From NCBI RefSeq assembly GCF_012976305.1, contig NZ_JABDSR010000004.1, positions 62,001 through 126,000 of the forward strand: a DNA stretch of 64,000 nt. The letters are read 5' to 3'. Of the stretch, positions 55,776 through 64,000 are shown piece by piece (the first letter of the stretch is position 1; every line of letters starts with the position of its first letter). The notes beneath the pieces were generated by a model that made no database searches, was not told the origin of the DNA, and worked only from the letters and a program-made list of their open reading frames with translations. The DNA comes from Peptoniphilus faecalis (GTDB lineage Bacteria > Bacillota > Clostridia > Tissierellales > Peptoniphilaceae). The position numbers were made by a program, and so were the translations under genes.

Positions 55776-55812
55776 ATTATTTTAAAGACATGAAAGTACA
55801 TGAAAAGGATTT

Positions 55813-55849
55813 AATTGTAAAATTAATTTTCAGAAAAAATTTTACAATT
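55813..55849. repeat. 12-bp inverted repeat with nested direct repeat
   Basis: AATTGTAAAATT (55813-55824) and its exact complement AATTTTACAATT (55838-55849) flank a 13-base loop. The 11-mer AATTTTCAGAA begins at 55825 in the loop and again at 55846. It lies in the noncoding stretch 55682-56059. Confidence 0.75.
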
Positions 55850-55868
55850 TTCAGAACATGGCTTAAGA

Positions 55869-55936
55869 ATTTTTTATAATTTTTACTGCAAAAATATTTA
55901 CGATTAGATATTTTTGCAGTAAAAATTATAAAAAAT
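55869..55936. repeat. Perfect 29-bp inverted repeat (palindromic hairpin)
   Basis: Arms 55869-55897 and 55908-55936 are exact reverse complements around the 10-base loop TTACGATTAG. The arms begin ATTTTTTATAATTTTTACTG. No gene or ribosome site lies within. It could be a bidirectional terminator, a protein-binding palindrome or a small mobile-element relic. Confidence 0.85.
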
Positions 55937-56016
55937 GATTAATTTTAAAATACTTAAAGATTAGATTAAACAATACGTAAAAATTTTAATAATTACTTTT
56001 CAGTTATAATTTTTTT

Positions 56017-56025
56017 GTTATAATA
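56017..56025 (+). promoter_or_regulatory. Extended -10 promoter of gltS
   Basis: TGTTATAAT, the same nonamer as before ppsA and the two SLH genes, lies 34 bases before the gltS GTG. AAGGAGGT is between them. Confidence 0.6.
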
Positions 56026-56059
56026 AGTGATGTAGTGAAAAAGGAGGTATTATAAAAAC

Positions 56060-57310
56060 GTGAACATTTCATTCAATTTAATGCAAACGGTAGGATTTGC
56101 GATAATAGTTTACTACATAGGAAAATTTCTAAGACAAAAAATTAATTTTTTTCAAAAGTTTTGTGTGCCAGCACCTGTAATTGGCGGATTTTTATTTGCT
56201 ATAATTAGATTTTTATTACAAATAGGTGGCATTGCAACTTTTGAATTTGATCAAACCCTACAAAATCCATTTATGATGGTATTCTTTACAGCAATAGGTG
56301 TTGGAGCAGACATTGACACTTTGAAAAAAGGTGGAAAAGGATTTTTAATATTCTGGTTAATATCAGCAATATTAGTTATAGGACAGGATACAATTGGACT
56401 TGTACTAGCTAAAACTCTTAACCAAAATCCTCTTCTAGGGCTTATTTGTGGTTCAGTTACAATGGTAGGTGGACATGGTTCTGCTGGAGCTTGGGGAGGC
56501 ACATTTGCTAAATTAGGTTTGGACAATGCCAAGACATTTGGATTAGCTGCAGCAACTTTCGGAGTTATTATGGGGTCTTTAATTGGTGGACCAATTGGAT
56601 CAACTCTAATTAGAAAGCATAATCTCACAGGAAACAACCCTAATGTATCAAACTTTGACGAAGTGTTGGAAAACCTTGAAGAAAACAATGCAGGAGAAGG
56701 ATATGAAAGAGTAATTCCTCTTCAAGCAGGTGATTTCATTAAAGTTCTTGGATTAATTTTTGTATCAGTTGGATTAGGTTCAATTCTTCAAGAATTTATC
56801 AGAACTCATGTATCAATTCTTGGAAAAGAATTAAATTTACCGGCTTACGTAACTGCCATGATTATTGCAGGGATTTTTGTAAATACTATTGGCAAAAAGG
56901 GACCACTAATGGTTAGCCAAAGAGCTAACTCTATTTGCGGCGATGTGGGGCTAAATGTATTCTTAGTAATGGCATTAATCGATATTAATTTATTAGATCT
57001 TAAAGATGTTGCAGGTCCTATGTTAATAATTCTATTTGCACAAACAATATTCATGGCTCTATTTGCTTACTTTGTAACTTTTTGGGCAATGGGTAAAAAT
57101 TATGATGCGGCAGTTTTATCAGGCGGTATTTGTGGATTTGGTATGGGAGCAACTTATAATGCACTTGCAAATATGGACTCAATTACTGAGAGATTTGGGC
57201 CATCACCAAAAGCATATTTTATATTGCCTATGGTAGGTGCTTTTGCAATCGACATTACAAATTCAGTATTTATAACAGTATTCTTAAATATTGCGCAAAG
57301 TATTTCATAA
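56060..57310 (+). CDS. gltS: Sodium/glutamate symporter
   Basis: Imports glutamate with sodium. 416 residues, hydrophobic, with about ten to twelve membrane segments. GltS-family motifs: CVPAPVIGGFLFA, FFTAIGVGAD, the glycine-rich TMVGGHGSAGAWG in the first half and the matching GGICGFGMGATYNALANM in the second, which reflects the inverted two-fold repeat of the family. Start is GTG with AAGGAGGT 11 bases upstream. Glutamate is the amino donor for the branched-chain pathway just upstream, but a functional link is only suggested by position. Confidence 0.93.
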   Translation: MNISFNLMQTVGFAIIVYYIGKFLRQKINFFQKFCVPAPVIGGFLFAIIRFLLQIGGIATFEFDQTLQNPFMMVFFTAIGVGADIDTLKKGGKGFLIFWLISAILVIGQDTIGLVLAKTLNQNPLLGLICGSVTMVGGHGSAGAWGGTFAKLGLDNAKTFGLAAATFGVIMGSLIGGPIGSTLIRKHNLTGNNPNVSNFDEVLENLEENNAGEGYERVIPLQAGDFIKVLGLIFVSVGLGSILQEFIRTHVSILGKELNLPAYVTAMIIAGIFVNTIGKKGPLMVSQRANSICGDVGLNVFLVMALIDINLLDLKDVAGPMLIILFAQTIFMALFAYFVTFWAMGKNYDAAVLSGGICGFGMGATYNALANMDSITERFGPSPKAYFILPMVGAFAIDITNSVFITVFLNIAQSIS

Positions 57311-57323
57311 AAATATTTAGGTC

Positions 57324-57355
57324 AAGACCGAGCACAAAAGGTGTTCGGTCTTTTT
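57324..57355 (+). terminator. Rho-independent terminator after gltS
   Basis: A 12-bp stem (AAGACCGAGCAC / GTGTTCGGTCTT, one G-T pair), AAAAG loop and T-run. Confidence 0.92.
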
Positions 57356-57441
57356 GTGATGAGTTTAATTGATTAATAAATTTTTAAATGATATTATATT
57401 TTATAATAGTCTTTTAGACTACATTAGAAGAGGTGAAGACA

Positions 57442-57900
57442 ATGAAATGTCCTTTTTGCGGATACAATGATTCAAAAGTTTTAGACACTAGACCAACAGA
57501 TGAAGGTTATACAATTAGAAGAAGACGCGAGTGTTTAAAATGTCAAAAAAGATTTACTACTTATGAAAAAATAGAACAGTCTCCTGTAATGGTTATAAAA
57601 AAAGATGGAAATAGGCAAGCTTTTGATCGAGAAAAAATAATTAAGGGAATGATCAAGTCATGTGAAAAAAGACCAGTTTCTGCTGATAAGATAGAAGAAG
57701 CAGTTAATAATATTGAAAAGAAAATTGAAAACTCTATGCGCCGAGAAATTACTTCTCTAGAAATTGGAGAAATGGTAATGAATGAACTAAAAGATTTAGA
57801 TGAAGTTTCCTATGTAAGATTTGCATCAGTTTATAGGGAATTTAAAGATTTACAATCTTTTGTTGATGAACTTGAAAGTTTTGTAAAAAAGAAGAATTAA
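57442..57900 (+). CDS. nrdR: Transcriptional repressor NrdR
   Basis: Zinc-finger, ATP-cone repressor of ribonucleotide reductase genes that senses ATP/dATP. ATG 57442 gives the exact family start [22 protein letters not shown] and 152 residues; the in-frame GTG at 57433 is part of the AGGTGAAG ribosome site. Zinc cysteines are in CPFCG and CLKCQKRF; the ATP cone starts at [18 protein letters not shown]. No nrd gene or clear NrdR box is in this window. Confidence 0.96.
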   Translation: MKCPFCGYNDSKVLDTRPTDEGYTIRRRRECLKCQKRFTTYEKIEQSPVMVIKKDGNRQAFDREKIIKGMIKSCEKRPVSADKIEEAVNNIEKKIENSMRREITSLEIGEMVMNELKDLDEVSYVRFASVYREFKDLQSFVDELESFVKKKN

Positions 57901-57901
57901 T

Positions 57902-59203
57902 ATGGACTTATTTGAACTTAGCATGCAAAAAAATTTAATGAAGCAGGCACCTCTTGCTGATAGGATGAGACCTAGAAATTTGCTTGAGTTTGTAGGACAA
58001 GATCATGTTATTGGCGAGGGAAAATATCTTTCACGACTTATAAAAAGCGACAGACTTAGTTCAATTTTATTTTATGGTCCACCTGGAGTTGGAAAAACTA
58101 CTTTGGCAGAAATAATTGCAAAGACTACAAATAAAAATTTTATAAAACTTTCTGCTGTCACATCAAACTTAAAAGAACTTCGTGAAGTTTTGAAAAAGGC
58201 TGAAGACTCTATGAAATTTCACGATATTTCAACAATAGTTTTCATTGACGAAATTCATAGATTTAATAAGACGCAACAAGATGCACTTTTGCCTTTTGTA
58301 GAAAGAGGAGTAATAACTTTAATTGGAGCAACAACAGAAAATCCATATTTTGAAGTTAATAGAGCTTTGTTGTCTAGGATGCAAATAATAAATTTATTTC
58401 CACTTGAAGACAAAGATTTACTCAAAATATTAGAAATGGCTTTAAGTGATAGGGAAAGAGGATTTGGCAATAATAATATAGAGATCACAGATCTGGCAAA
58501 AAAAATTCTTATAAAAAACTCCAATGGAGATGGAAGATTTTTGTTAAATAGTTTAGAAATTGCAATTCTTTCGACGGATAAAATTGATGGGAAAATTTTA
58601 GTAGATGAAAATGTAATAGAAAATTCTCTTTTAATAAAAAATGTAAAATACGATAAAAATAATAATGAGCATTACGATACAATTTCTGCTTTTATAAAGT
58701 CCATGAGAGGCTCTGACCCAGATGCAGCTCTTATTTATCTTGCAAAGATGCTTGAAGGTGGAGAGGACATAAAATTTATTGCAAGAAGACTTATGATTTT
58801 TGCATCAGAAGATGTGGGAAACGCAAATCCACAAGCAATGGTCATGGCTTCAGCGTGTTTTAATAGTGTCAACGCTGTGGGAATGCCTGAAGCTAGAATT
58901 ATTTTAGCGCAGACTGTAACTTATCTTGCATCCTCAGAGAAATCAAATGCATCCTATCTTGGTATTAATAAAGCCATGGCGGATGTCAGAAATTCAAGTA
59001 ATATAATTATTCCTAAAATTATTAGAGACAAGCACAATCCGCAAAATGAAACTAATGAAAATTATTTGTATCCACATAATTATAAAAACTCCTATGTAGA
59101 TCAAACTTATATGCCAGATAATTTTATTGGCAGAAAATATTATGAGCCAAAAAATATTGGATATGAAAAGATTATTAAGGAGTATTTAGATAGTTTAAAG
59201 TGA
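57902..59203 (+). CDS. rarA: Replication-associated recombination protein A (MgsA/RarA AAA+ ATPase)
   Basis: Clamp-loader-like ATPase that acts at stalled forks. 433 residues with PLADRMRPRNLLEFVGQDH, Walker A GPPGVGKTT, Walker B FIDEIHRFNK, sensor GATTENPYFEVN, and the MgsA tetramer domain (MRGSDPDAALIYLAKMLEGGED, FASEDVGNANPQA). Starts one base after the nrdR stop, so the two are cotranscribed. Confidence 0.95.
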   Translation: MDLFELSMQKNLMKQAPLADRMRPRNLLEFVGQDHVIGEGKYLSRLIKSDRLSSILFYGPPGVGKTTLAEIIAKTTNKNFIKLSAVTSNLKELREVLKKAEDSMKFHDISTIVFIDEIHRFNKTQQDALLPFVERGVITLIGATTENPYFEVNRALLSRMQIINLFPLEDKDLLKILEMALSDRERGFGNNNIEITDLAKKILIKNSNGDGRFLLNSLEIAILSTDKIDGKILVDENVIENSLLIKNVKYDKNNNEHYDTISAFIKSMRGSDPDAALIYLAKMLEGGEDIKFIARRLMIFASEDVGNANPQAMVMASACFNSVNAVGMPEARIILAQTVTYLASSEKSNASYLGINKAMADVRNSSNIIIPKIIRDKHNPQNETNENYLYPHNYKNSYVDQTYMPDNFIGRKYYEPKNIGYEKIIKEYLDSLK

Positions 59204-59209
59204 GTAAAA

Positions 59210-59238
59210 TTGACAAATAAGGGATTTAATTATATACT
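59210..59238 (+). promoter_or_regulatory. Promoter of asnS-leuS
   Basis: TTGACA and TATACT with a 17-base spacer, six bases after the rarA stop. The leader to asnS is short and has no T-box. Confidence 0.85.
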
Positions 59239-59274
59239 TAAACATTATGTGGCAAATACAAATTAGGAGGAATT

Positions 59275-60663
59275 ATGTCAATTAGCATTAGAGATATTTT
59301 TAAAAATCCAGAAGATTTTTTAGATAAAGAAATATTATTAAATGGTTGGATAAAAACAAGCAGAGCATCAAAGAATTTTGGGTTTATTGAGCTTACAGAT
59401 GGTACAAGCTTTAAACCAATTCAAGTAGTTTATGGAAAAGACTTGGAAAATTTTGATTTAGTTGAAAAATATCCAATTAGTTCATCATTAGAAGTTAGTG
59501 GAAAGGTTGTTAAATCTCCAGGAAAGAATCAATCTTTTGAACTTCAAGCGGATAAAATTGTTGCGCTTTGTTCATCTGATCCTTCCTATCCTCTGCAAAA
59601 AAAGAGACATACATTGGAATATTTAAGGACAATTGCACATCTTCGTCCAAGGGCAAATACTTTCAATGCTGTTTTTAGAGTAAGGTCATTAATTGCTTAT
59701 GCAATTCACAAATTCTTCCAAGAAAAAGGGTTTATTTATGTTCATGCTCCAATTATCACAACATCAGATGCTGAAGGTGCAGGAGAGATGTTTCAAGTAA
59801 CAACACTTGATATAGATAGTATTGCAAAGTCAAATCCAACAGAAGTTGATTATTCAAAGGACTTTTTTAACAAAAAGACTCACTTAACTGTATCTGGTCA
59901 ACTTGAAGCTGAAGCATTTGCAGAAGCTTTCAAAAATATTTATACTTTTGGACCTACATTTAGAGCAGAAAACTCAAATACACAAAGACATGCAGCTGAG
60001 TTTTGGATGATTGAACCAGAAATGGCATTTGCTGATTTAAATGTAAATATGGATGTTTCAGAAGAAATGTTAAAATATATTATTTCTTATGTTTTGGAAA
60101 ATGCACCACAAGAAATGGAATTTTTCAACAATTTTATTGACAAAGGTCTTTTTGAAAGATTGCAAAATGTACTTAAAAATGAATTTGCAAGAATAACATA
60201 TACAGAAGCTATTGAAATTCTTGAAAAAGCAGATAGAAAATTTAACTATCCTGTAAGTTGGGGCATTGATCTTCAAACTGAACACGAAAGATATATTACA
60301 GAAGAAGTTTATAAAAAACCAGTTTTCGTAACAGATTATCCTAAAGAAATTAAAGCTTTTTATATGTATCAAAATGAAGACGAAAAAACTGTTGCAGCAA
60401 TGGACCTTTTAGTTCCAGGAGTTGGGGAAATCATTGGAGGAAGCCAAAGGGAACATAGACTTGAAGTACTAGAAGAAAAAATGAAAAATATTGGAATGAA
60501 TATGGATACTTATAATTGGTATCTTGATTTGAGAAGATATGGCTCTGTTGTTCACTCTGGTTATGGACTTGGATTCGAAAGGGCTGTAATGTATATAACT
60601 GGAATGAAAAACATAAGAGATGTAATTCCATTCCCAAGAACTGTTGGAAATGCTGAGTTTTAG
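59275..60663 (+). CDS. asnS: Asparaginyl-tRNA synthetase
   Basis: Class II synthetase, 462 residues. N-terminal OB fold ([24 protein letters not shown]) binds the anticodon. Class II motifs: motif 2 [25 protein letters not shown] and motif 3 [15 protein letters not shown]. The Asn/Asp family is split by details such as [12 protein letters not shown] and the length, which match AsnRS, not AspRS. AGGAGG precedes ATG. Confidence 0.95.
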   Translation: MSISIRDIFKNPEDFLDKEILLNGWIKTSRASKNFGFIELTDGTSFKPIQVVYGKDLENFDLVEKYPISSSLEVSGKVVKSPGKNQSFELQADKIVALCSSDPSYPLQKKRHTLEYLRTIAHLRPRANTFNAVFRVRSLIAYAIHKFFQEKGFIYVHAPIITTSDAEGAGEMFQVTTLDIDSIAKSNPTEVDYSKDFFNKKTHLTVSGQLEAEAFAEAFKNIYTFGPTFRAENSNTQRHAAEFWMIEPEMAFADLNVNMDVSEEMLKYIISYVLENAPQEMEFFNNFIDKGLFERLQNVLKNEFARITYTEAIEILEKADRKFNYPVSWGIDLQTEHERYITEEVYKKPVFVTDYPKEIKAFYMYQNEDEKTVAAMDLLVPGVGEIIGGSQREHRLEVLEEKMKNIGMNMDTYNWYLDLRRYGSVVHSGYGLGFERAVMYITGMKNIRDVIPFPRTVGNAEF

Positions 60664-60671
60664 GAGTTAAT

Positions 60672-63083
60672 ATGAAAAAATATATACCTAGTGAAATAGA
60701 AAAAAAGTGGCAAGACTTTTGGGATGAACACGAGTCCTTTGTATGTGAAAATAATTCCGATAAAGAAAAATTCTATGCACTTGTAGAATTTCCTTATCCG
60801 TCAGGGCAAGGACTTCATGTAGGGCATCCGAGACCTTATACTGCTCTTGATATTGTTTCTAGAATGAAGAGAATGCAGGGATATAATGTACTTTATCCAA
60901 TGGGTTGGGATGCTTTTGGCTTGCCGACTGAAAATTATGCAATAAAAAATAAAATTCATCCAGCAATTGTTACAAAAAACAATATTGAACATTTTAAAAG
61001 ACAATTAAAGTCTATTGGCTTTTCCTTTGATTGGTCGAGAGAAATAAATACAACTGATCCTGAATATTATAAGTGGACACAATGGATCTTTTTACAACTT
61101 TTTAAACATGGACTTGCTTATAAAAAAGAAATGCCAATAAACTGGTGTCCTTCTTGTAAAGTTGGACTTTCTAATGAAGAAGTTGTTGGTGGAAAATGCG
61201 AAAGATGTGGAGAAGTTGTTGTAAGGCGTGTAAAAAGTCAATGGATGTTAAAAATTACTGATTATGCAGATAGACTCATTGAGGATCTTGATGACCTTGA
61301 CTTCATCGAAAGAGTTGTAACACAACAAAAAAACTGGATTGGAAGAAGTGAAGGGGCAAGTATAAAATTTTCTCTTAAGGATTTTGATGAAAAACTTGAA
61401 GTTTTCACTACTAGACCTGATACAATTTACGGAGCAACTTATATGGTAATTGCACCCGAACATCCGCTAATTAAAAATCATTCAGATAAAATTGAAAATT
61501 TAGACGAAATAAATGCTTATAAAGAAGAAGTTGCAAAGAAAAGTGACTTTGAAAGAACTGAACTTGAAAAAGAGAAAACGGGTGTTGAAATTAAGGGAAT
61601 TAAAGCCATTAATCCTCTTACGAATAAAGAAATGCCAATTTGGATTTCAGATTATGTTCTCATGACTTATGGAACTGGAGCAATTATGGCTGTTCCTGCT
61701 CATGATGATCGTGACTACGACTTTGCAAAAAAATTTGGTCTTGAAATAATTCCTGTAATTGAAGGTTCTGACATAAGTGAACATGCAAACACTGAAACTT
61801 CTACTGGAAAAATGATAAACTCAGGTATTTTAAATGGTCTTGAAGTTAAAGAGGCTATTGCCAAGATGATTGATTATCTTGAAGAAAATAATATTGGAGA
61901 TAGAAAGGTCAATTATAAGCTTAGAGACTGGTTGTTCTCAAGACAAAGATATTGGGGAGAGCCAATACCAATAGTTCATTGTGATAAATGTGGTTATGTT
62001 GCTCTTCCTGAAGAAGAACTTCCACTTTTACTTCCAAAAGTTGAAAATTACGAACCAACTGATTCTGGTGAATCACCACTTGCTACGATGACTGATTGGG
62101 TTAATACTACTTGTCCAAAATGCGGAGGACCTGCAAAAAGAGAAACAGATACTATGCCACAGTGGGCTGGATCATCTTGGTATTTCTTGAGATATACCGA
62201 TCCACACAATGACAAAGAGCTTGCAAGTAAGGAAGCGCTTGAATATTGGACTCCAGTAGACTGGTATAATGGTGGTATGGAACATACTACACTTCACTTA
62301 CTTTATTCAAGATTTTGGCATAAATTTTTGTATGATATTGGAGTAGTTCCAACTAAAGAACCATATAAAAAGAGAACCTCCCATGGCATGATTCTAGGCA
62401 ATAACAACGAAAAAATGTCTAAATCAAGAGGAAATGTTGTAAATCCAGATGATATTGTAAGGGATTATGGTGCTGATACACTTAGATGCTATGAAATGTT
62501 TATTGGTGATTTTGAAAAGCCTGTTCCATGGTCAGAAAATGGAGTTAAGGGTTGCAGAAGATTTTTGGAAAGAGTTTGGAATTTACAAAGTATTGTCGTA
62601 GATGGAGAAGATTATAGCGAAGGTTTAGTTTCAGAAATTCACAAAACTATTAAAAAAGTTACAGAAGATTATACAAATCTAAAAGCTAATACTGCAATAG
62701 CACAACTTATGACACTTTCAAATGAGTTTAATTCTGTTGGAAAAATCACAAAAGAAGACTTCAGGACTTATTTAATTTTATTAAATCCTGTTGCTCCACA
62801 TATAACTGAAGAATTGTGGCAAATATGTGATTTAGGCGGAATTTTATCAGAAAAAGATTGGCCTAAATTTAATGAAAAAATAATTATAGATGATGAAATT
62901 GAAATTCCAGTTCAATTTAATGGTAAGGTTAGGTATACTATTAAAATTGAAAGAGATGCATCTGAAAGTAAAGTATTTGAAATAGTAGAGGAGAACGAAC
63001 TTTTTGCTAAAAATACTGAATCAAAGAAAGTTATAAAGAAAATTTATATTTCAAATAAGATAGTAAATATTGTTGTAAAATAA
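60672..63083 (+). CDS. leuS: Leucyl-tRNA synthetase
   Basis: Class I synthetase, 803 residues. HIGH-type motif in [21 protein letters not shown], zinc-like Cys cluster ([22 protein letters not shown]), the editing domain ([30 protein letters not shown]), KMSKS in [12 protein letters not shown] and the anticodon-binding C-terminal domain. Complete bacterial-type enzyme, nine bases after asnS. Its product level sets the charging that the Leu T-box senses. Confidence 0.97.
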   Translation: MKKYIPSEIEKKWQDFWDEHESFVCENNSDKEKFYALVEFPYPSGQGLHVGHPRPYTALDIVSRMKRMQGYNVLYPMGWDAFGLPTENYAIKNKIHPAIVTKNNIEHFKRQLKSIGFSFDWSREINTTDPEYYKWTQWIFLQLFKHGLAYKKEMPINWCPSCKVGLSNEEVVGGKCERCGEVVVRRVKSQWMLKITDYADRLIEDLDDLDFIERVVTQQKNWIGRSEGASIKFSLKDFDEKLEVFTTRPDTIYGATYMVIAPEHPLIKNHSDKIENLDEINAYKEEVAKKSDFERTELEKEKTGVEIKGIKAINPLTNKEMPIWISDYVLMTYGTGAIMAVPAHDDRDYDFAKKFGLEIIPVIEGSDISEHANTETSTGKMINSGILNGLEVKEAIAKMIDYLEENNIGDRKVNYKLRDWLFSRQRYWGEPIPIVHCDKCGYVALPEEELPLLLPKVENYEPTDSGESPLATMTDWVNTTCPKCGGPAKRETDTMPQWAGSSWYFLRYTDPHNDKELASKEALEYWTPVDWYNGGMEHTTLHLLYSRFWHKFLYDIGVVPTKEPYKKRTSHGMILGNNNEKMSKSRGNVVNPDDIVRDYGADTLRCYEMFIGDFEKPVPWSENGVKGCRRFLERVWNLQSIVVDGEDYSEGLVSEIHKTIKKVTEDYTNLKANTAIAQLMTLSNEFNSVGKITKEDFRTYLILLNPVAPHITEELWQICDLGGILSEKDWPKFNEKIIIDDEIEIPVQFNGKVRYTIKIERDASESKVFEIVEENELFAKNTESKKVIKKIYISNKIVNIVVK

Positions 63084-63088
63084 AACTG

Positions 63089-63111
63089 AAAGGCACTATA
63101 TAGTGCTTTTT
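63089..63111 (+). terminator. Terminator-like hairpin between leuS and yicC
   Basis: A 9-bp stem (AAAGGCACT / AGTGCTTTT, one G-T pair) with ATAT loop and T-run. An outer AAACT/AGTTT pairing can extend it. Confidence 0.7.
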
Positions 63112-63131
63112 AGTTTTTATGAGGAGTTTTT

Positions 63132-64000
63132 ATGAATAGCATGACTGGCTACGGCCTTTTTGAGAAGAGAAGTGATGATTTTTGTATCAAAGTGGAGATG
63201 AAATCTGTTAATAATAGATTTCTTGATATTAATGTAAGGATGCCGAGTTCTATTATGTATGCTGAAGAATCTGTTAAATCTTTTATAAAAGATAAAATTA
63301 AAAGAGGTAAAGTTGATGTTTTTATAAATTTTGATTATCTAAACTCTAAAGATGTTAAAATTGATATTGACTATGAGCTTTTAAATAAGTATATTAGTAT
63401 AAGTAAAGATTTACAGAAAAAATTCGGAGTTATAGAAGATCTTTCTTTTTCAAAATTAACTGAAGATTCGAATATTTTTAAACCACAAAAAGCTGAATTT
63501 GATGGCGACTATATTAAAAAAGAGCTACTAGAGGTTGTTGAATTTGCCGCAAAGGATTTTATCGAAGCTAGAAATATTGAAGGTGAAAAAATCAAAAATG
63601 ATTTTCTAGTTAAACTTGAAGAAATTAAAAAATTAACTGATTTTATAGAAAAGAGAGCTCCAATTACTCTTAAAGAAAATGAAAAAAGACTTAGAGATAG
63701 GGTTAGTGAATATCTTGATTCGAATAAAATAGATGAAGATAGAATTTTGACTGAAATTGCGATAATGCTTGACAAGCTTTCCATTGATGAAGAAATCACT
63801 AGATTGAAAATACATATAGACAATTTTAATGATATAATAAATTCAGAGGGAGCTATTGGAAGAAGATTAGATTTTCTTATTCAAGAGATGAATAGGGAAT
63901 CTAATACAATTGCTTCAAAATCTAATGATATCGAAATTATAAGTAAAGTTCTTCTACTTAAATCTGAAATTGAAAAGCTGCGTGAACAAGCACAAAATGT
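63132..64000 (+). CDS. YicC/YloC-family endoribonuclease, 3' end cut by window
   Basis: Begins MNSMTGYGLFEKR, the family signature, and continues with VEMKSVNNRFLDINVRMPSS and IKRGKVDVFINF. The C-terminal half is the family's helical domain, with LSIDEEITRLKIHIDNF and GRRLDFLIQEMNRESNTIASKSND. The frame is open to the last base. The closing segment (SEIEKLREQAQNV) is the usual C-terminus, so only about one residue and the stop are missing. E. coli YicC acts as an RNase; the substrate here is unknown. GAGGAG precedes the ATG. Confidence 0.93.
   Translation, partial: MNSMTGYGLFEKRSDDFCIKVEMKSVNNRFLDINVRMPSSIMYAEESVKSFIKDKIKRGKVDVFINFDYLNSKDVKIDIDYELLNKYISISKDLQKKFGVIEDLSFSKLTEDSNIFKPQKAEFDGDYIKKELLEVVEFAAKDFIEARNIEGEKIKNDFLVKLEEIKKLTDFIEKRAPITLKENEKRLRDRVSEYLDSNKIDEDRILTEIAIMLDKLSIDEEITRLKIHIDNFNDIINSEGAIGRRLDFLIQEMNRESNTIASKSNDIEIISKVLLLKSEIEKLREQAQN

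Noticed and set aside
55869-55936. Possible CRISPR repeat or insertion-sequence end
   Set aside because: Only one palindrome exists, with no spacer array, no transposase and no target duplication seen; kept only as an inverted repeat.
56251-56688. 145-residue minus-strand ORF
   Set aside because: Antisense to gltS; no start signal and low-complexity shadow composition.
59221-59274. T-box leader before asnS
   Set aside because: Only about 36 bases lie between the -10 and the ATG, with no AGGTGGTACCGCG motif.

Overview
The window is AT-rich, densely coded DNA from a low-GC Gram-positive anaerobe. Gene content and order suggest a Bacillota lineage related to the anaerobic cocci (Tissierellia/Peptoniphilaceae). 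Supporting signs are the dcw cluster with mraZ, T-box leaders, strong AGGAGG ribosome sites, many ATGA-coupled genes, GatCAB, SLH-domain surface proteins and frequent TTG/GTG starts. The family assignment is inference. I saw no rRNA, tRNA, CRISPR array, transposase, integrase or phage gene.

Layout. 1-7136: one tight operon that makes chorismate and p-aminobenzoate: aroA (cut by the window edge), aroC, a chorismate mutase-shikimate dehydrogenase-shikimate kinase fusion, aroQ, a pabA-pabB fusion, DAHP synthase and pabC. 7207-7747 (minus): a short exported peptide and a small membrane protein, both unrecognised. 7923-11533: YbaK deacylase, phosphohexomutase, a PfkB-like protein that seems to lack its catalytic Asp, and an isochorismatase-fold hydrolase. 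11602-16087: an SbcD/SbcC-like (YhaO/YhaN-like) pair, a second phosphoesterase and a CYTH protein. 16141-18492: PEP synthase, ending in a very long hairpin. 18630-20043 (minus): Met8-like, cupin and CC-motif proteins. 20248-23421: two paralogous SLH proteins. 23467-31553: tcdA, then pcrA-ligA-gatCAB. 31744-33835: a two-component system.

34079-44883: the division and wall cluster mraZ-rsmH-ftsL-PBP-mraY-murD-ftsW-murG-ftsQ-ftsZ. It lacks murE, murF, murC and ftsA. Upstream of mraZ are four helically phased GTGG-type boxes, a good candidate MraZ operator, and a six-codon ORF with an ideal ribosome site. 44884-55681: branched-chain amino acid synthesis under two T-box leaders. The first has specifier CTC (Leu) and precedes leuACDB. 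The second has specifier ATC (Ile) and precedes an orphan ABC ATPase plus ilvBNCD. 55682-56059 is noncoding and full of hairpins, including a perfect 29-bp inverted repeat. 56060-64000: gltS, nrdR, rarA, asnS, leuS and yicC (cut by the window edge).

Most of this is conserved housekeeping content. The points most worth a second look are the paired T-boxes with the orphan ATPase, the trifunctional shikimate enzyme, the phased mraZ boxes with the mini-ORF, the Met8/cupin/CC-motif cassette, the exported peptide with its membrane partner, the PfkB pseudo-kinase, and two distant hairpins that share a core while their outer stems differ.
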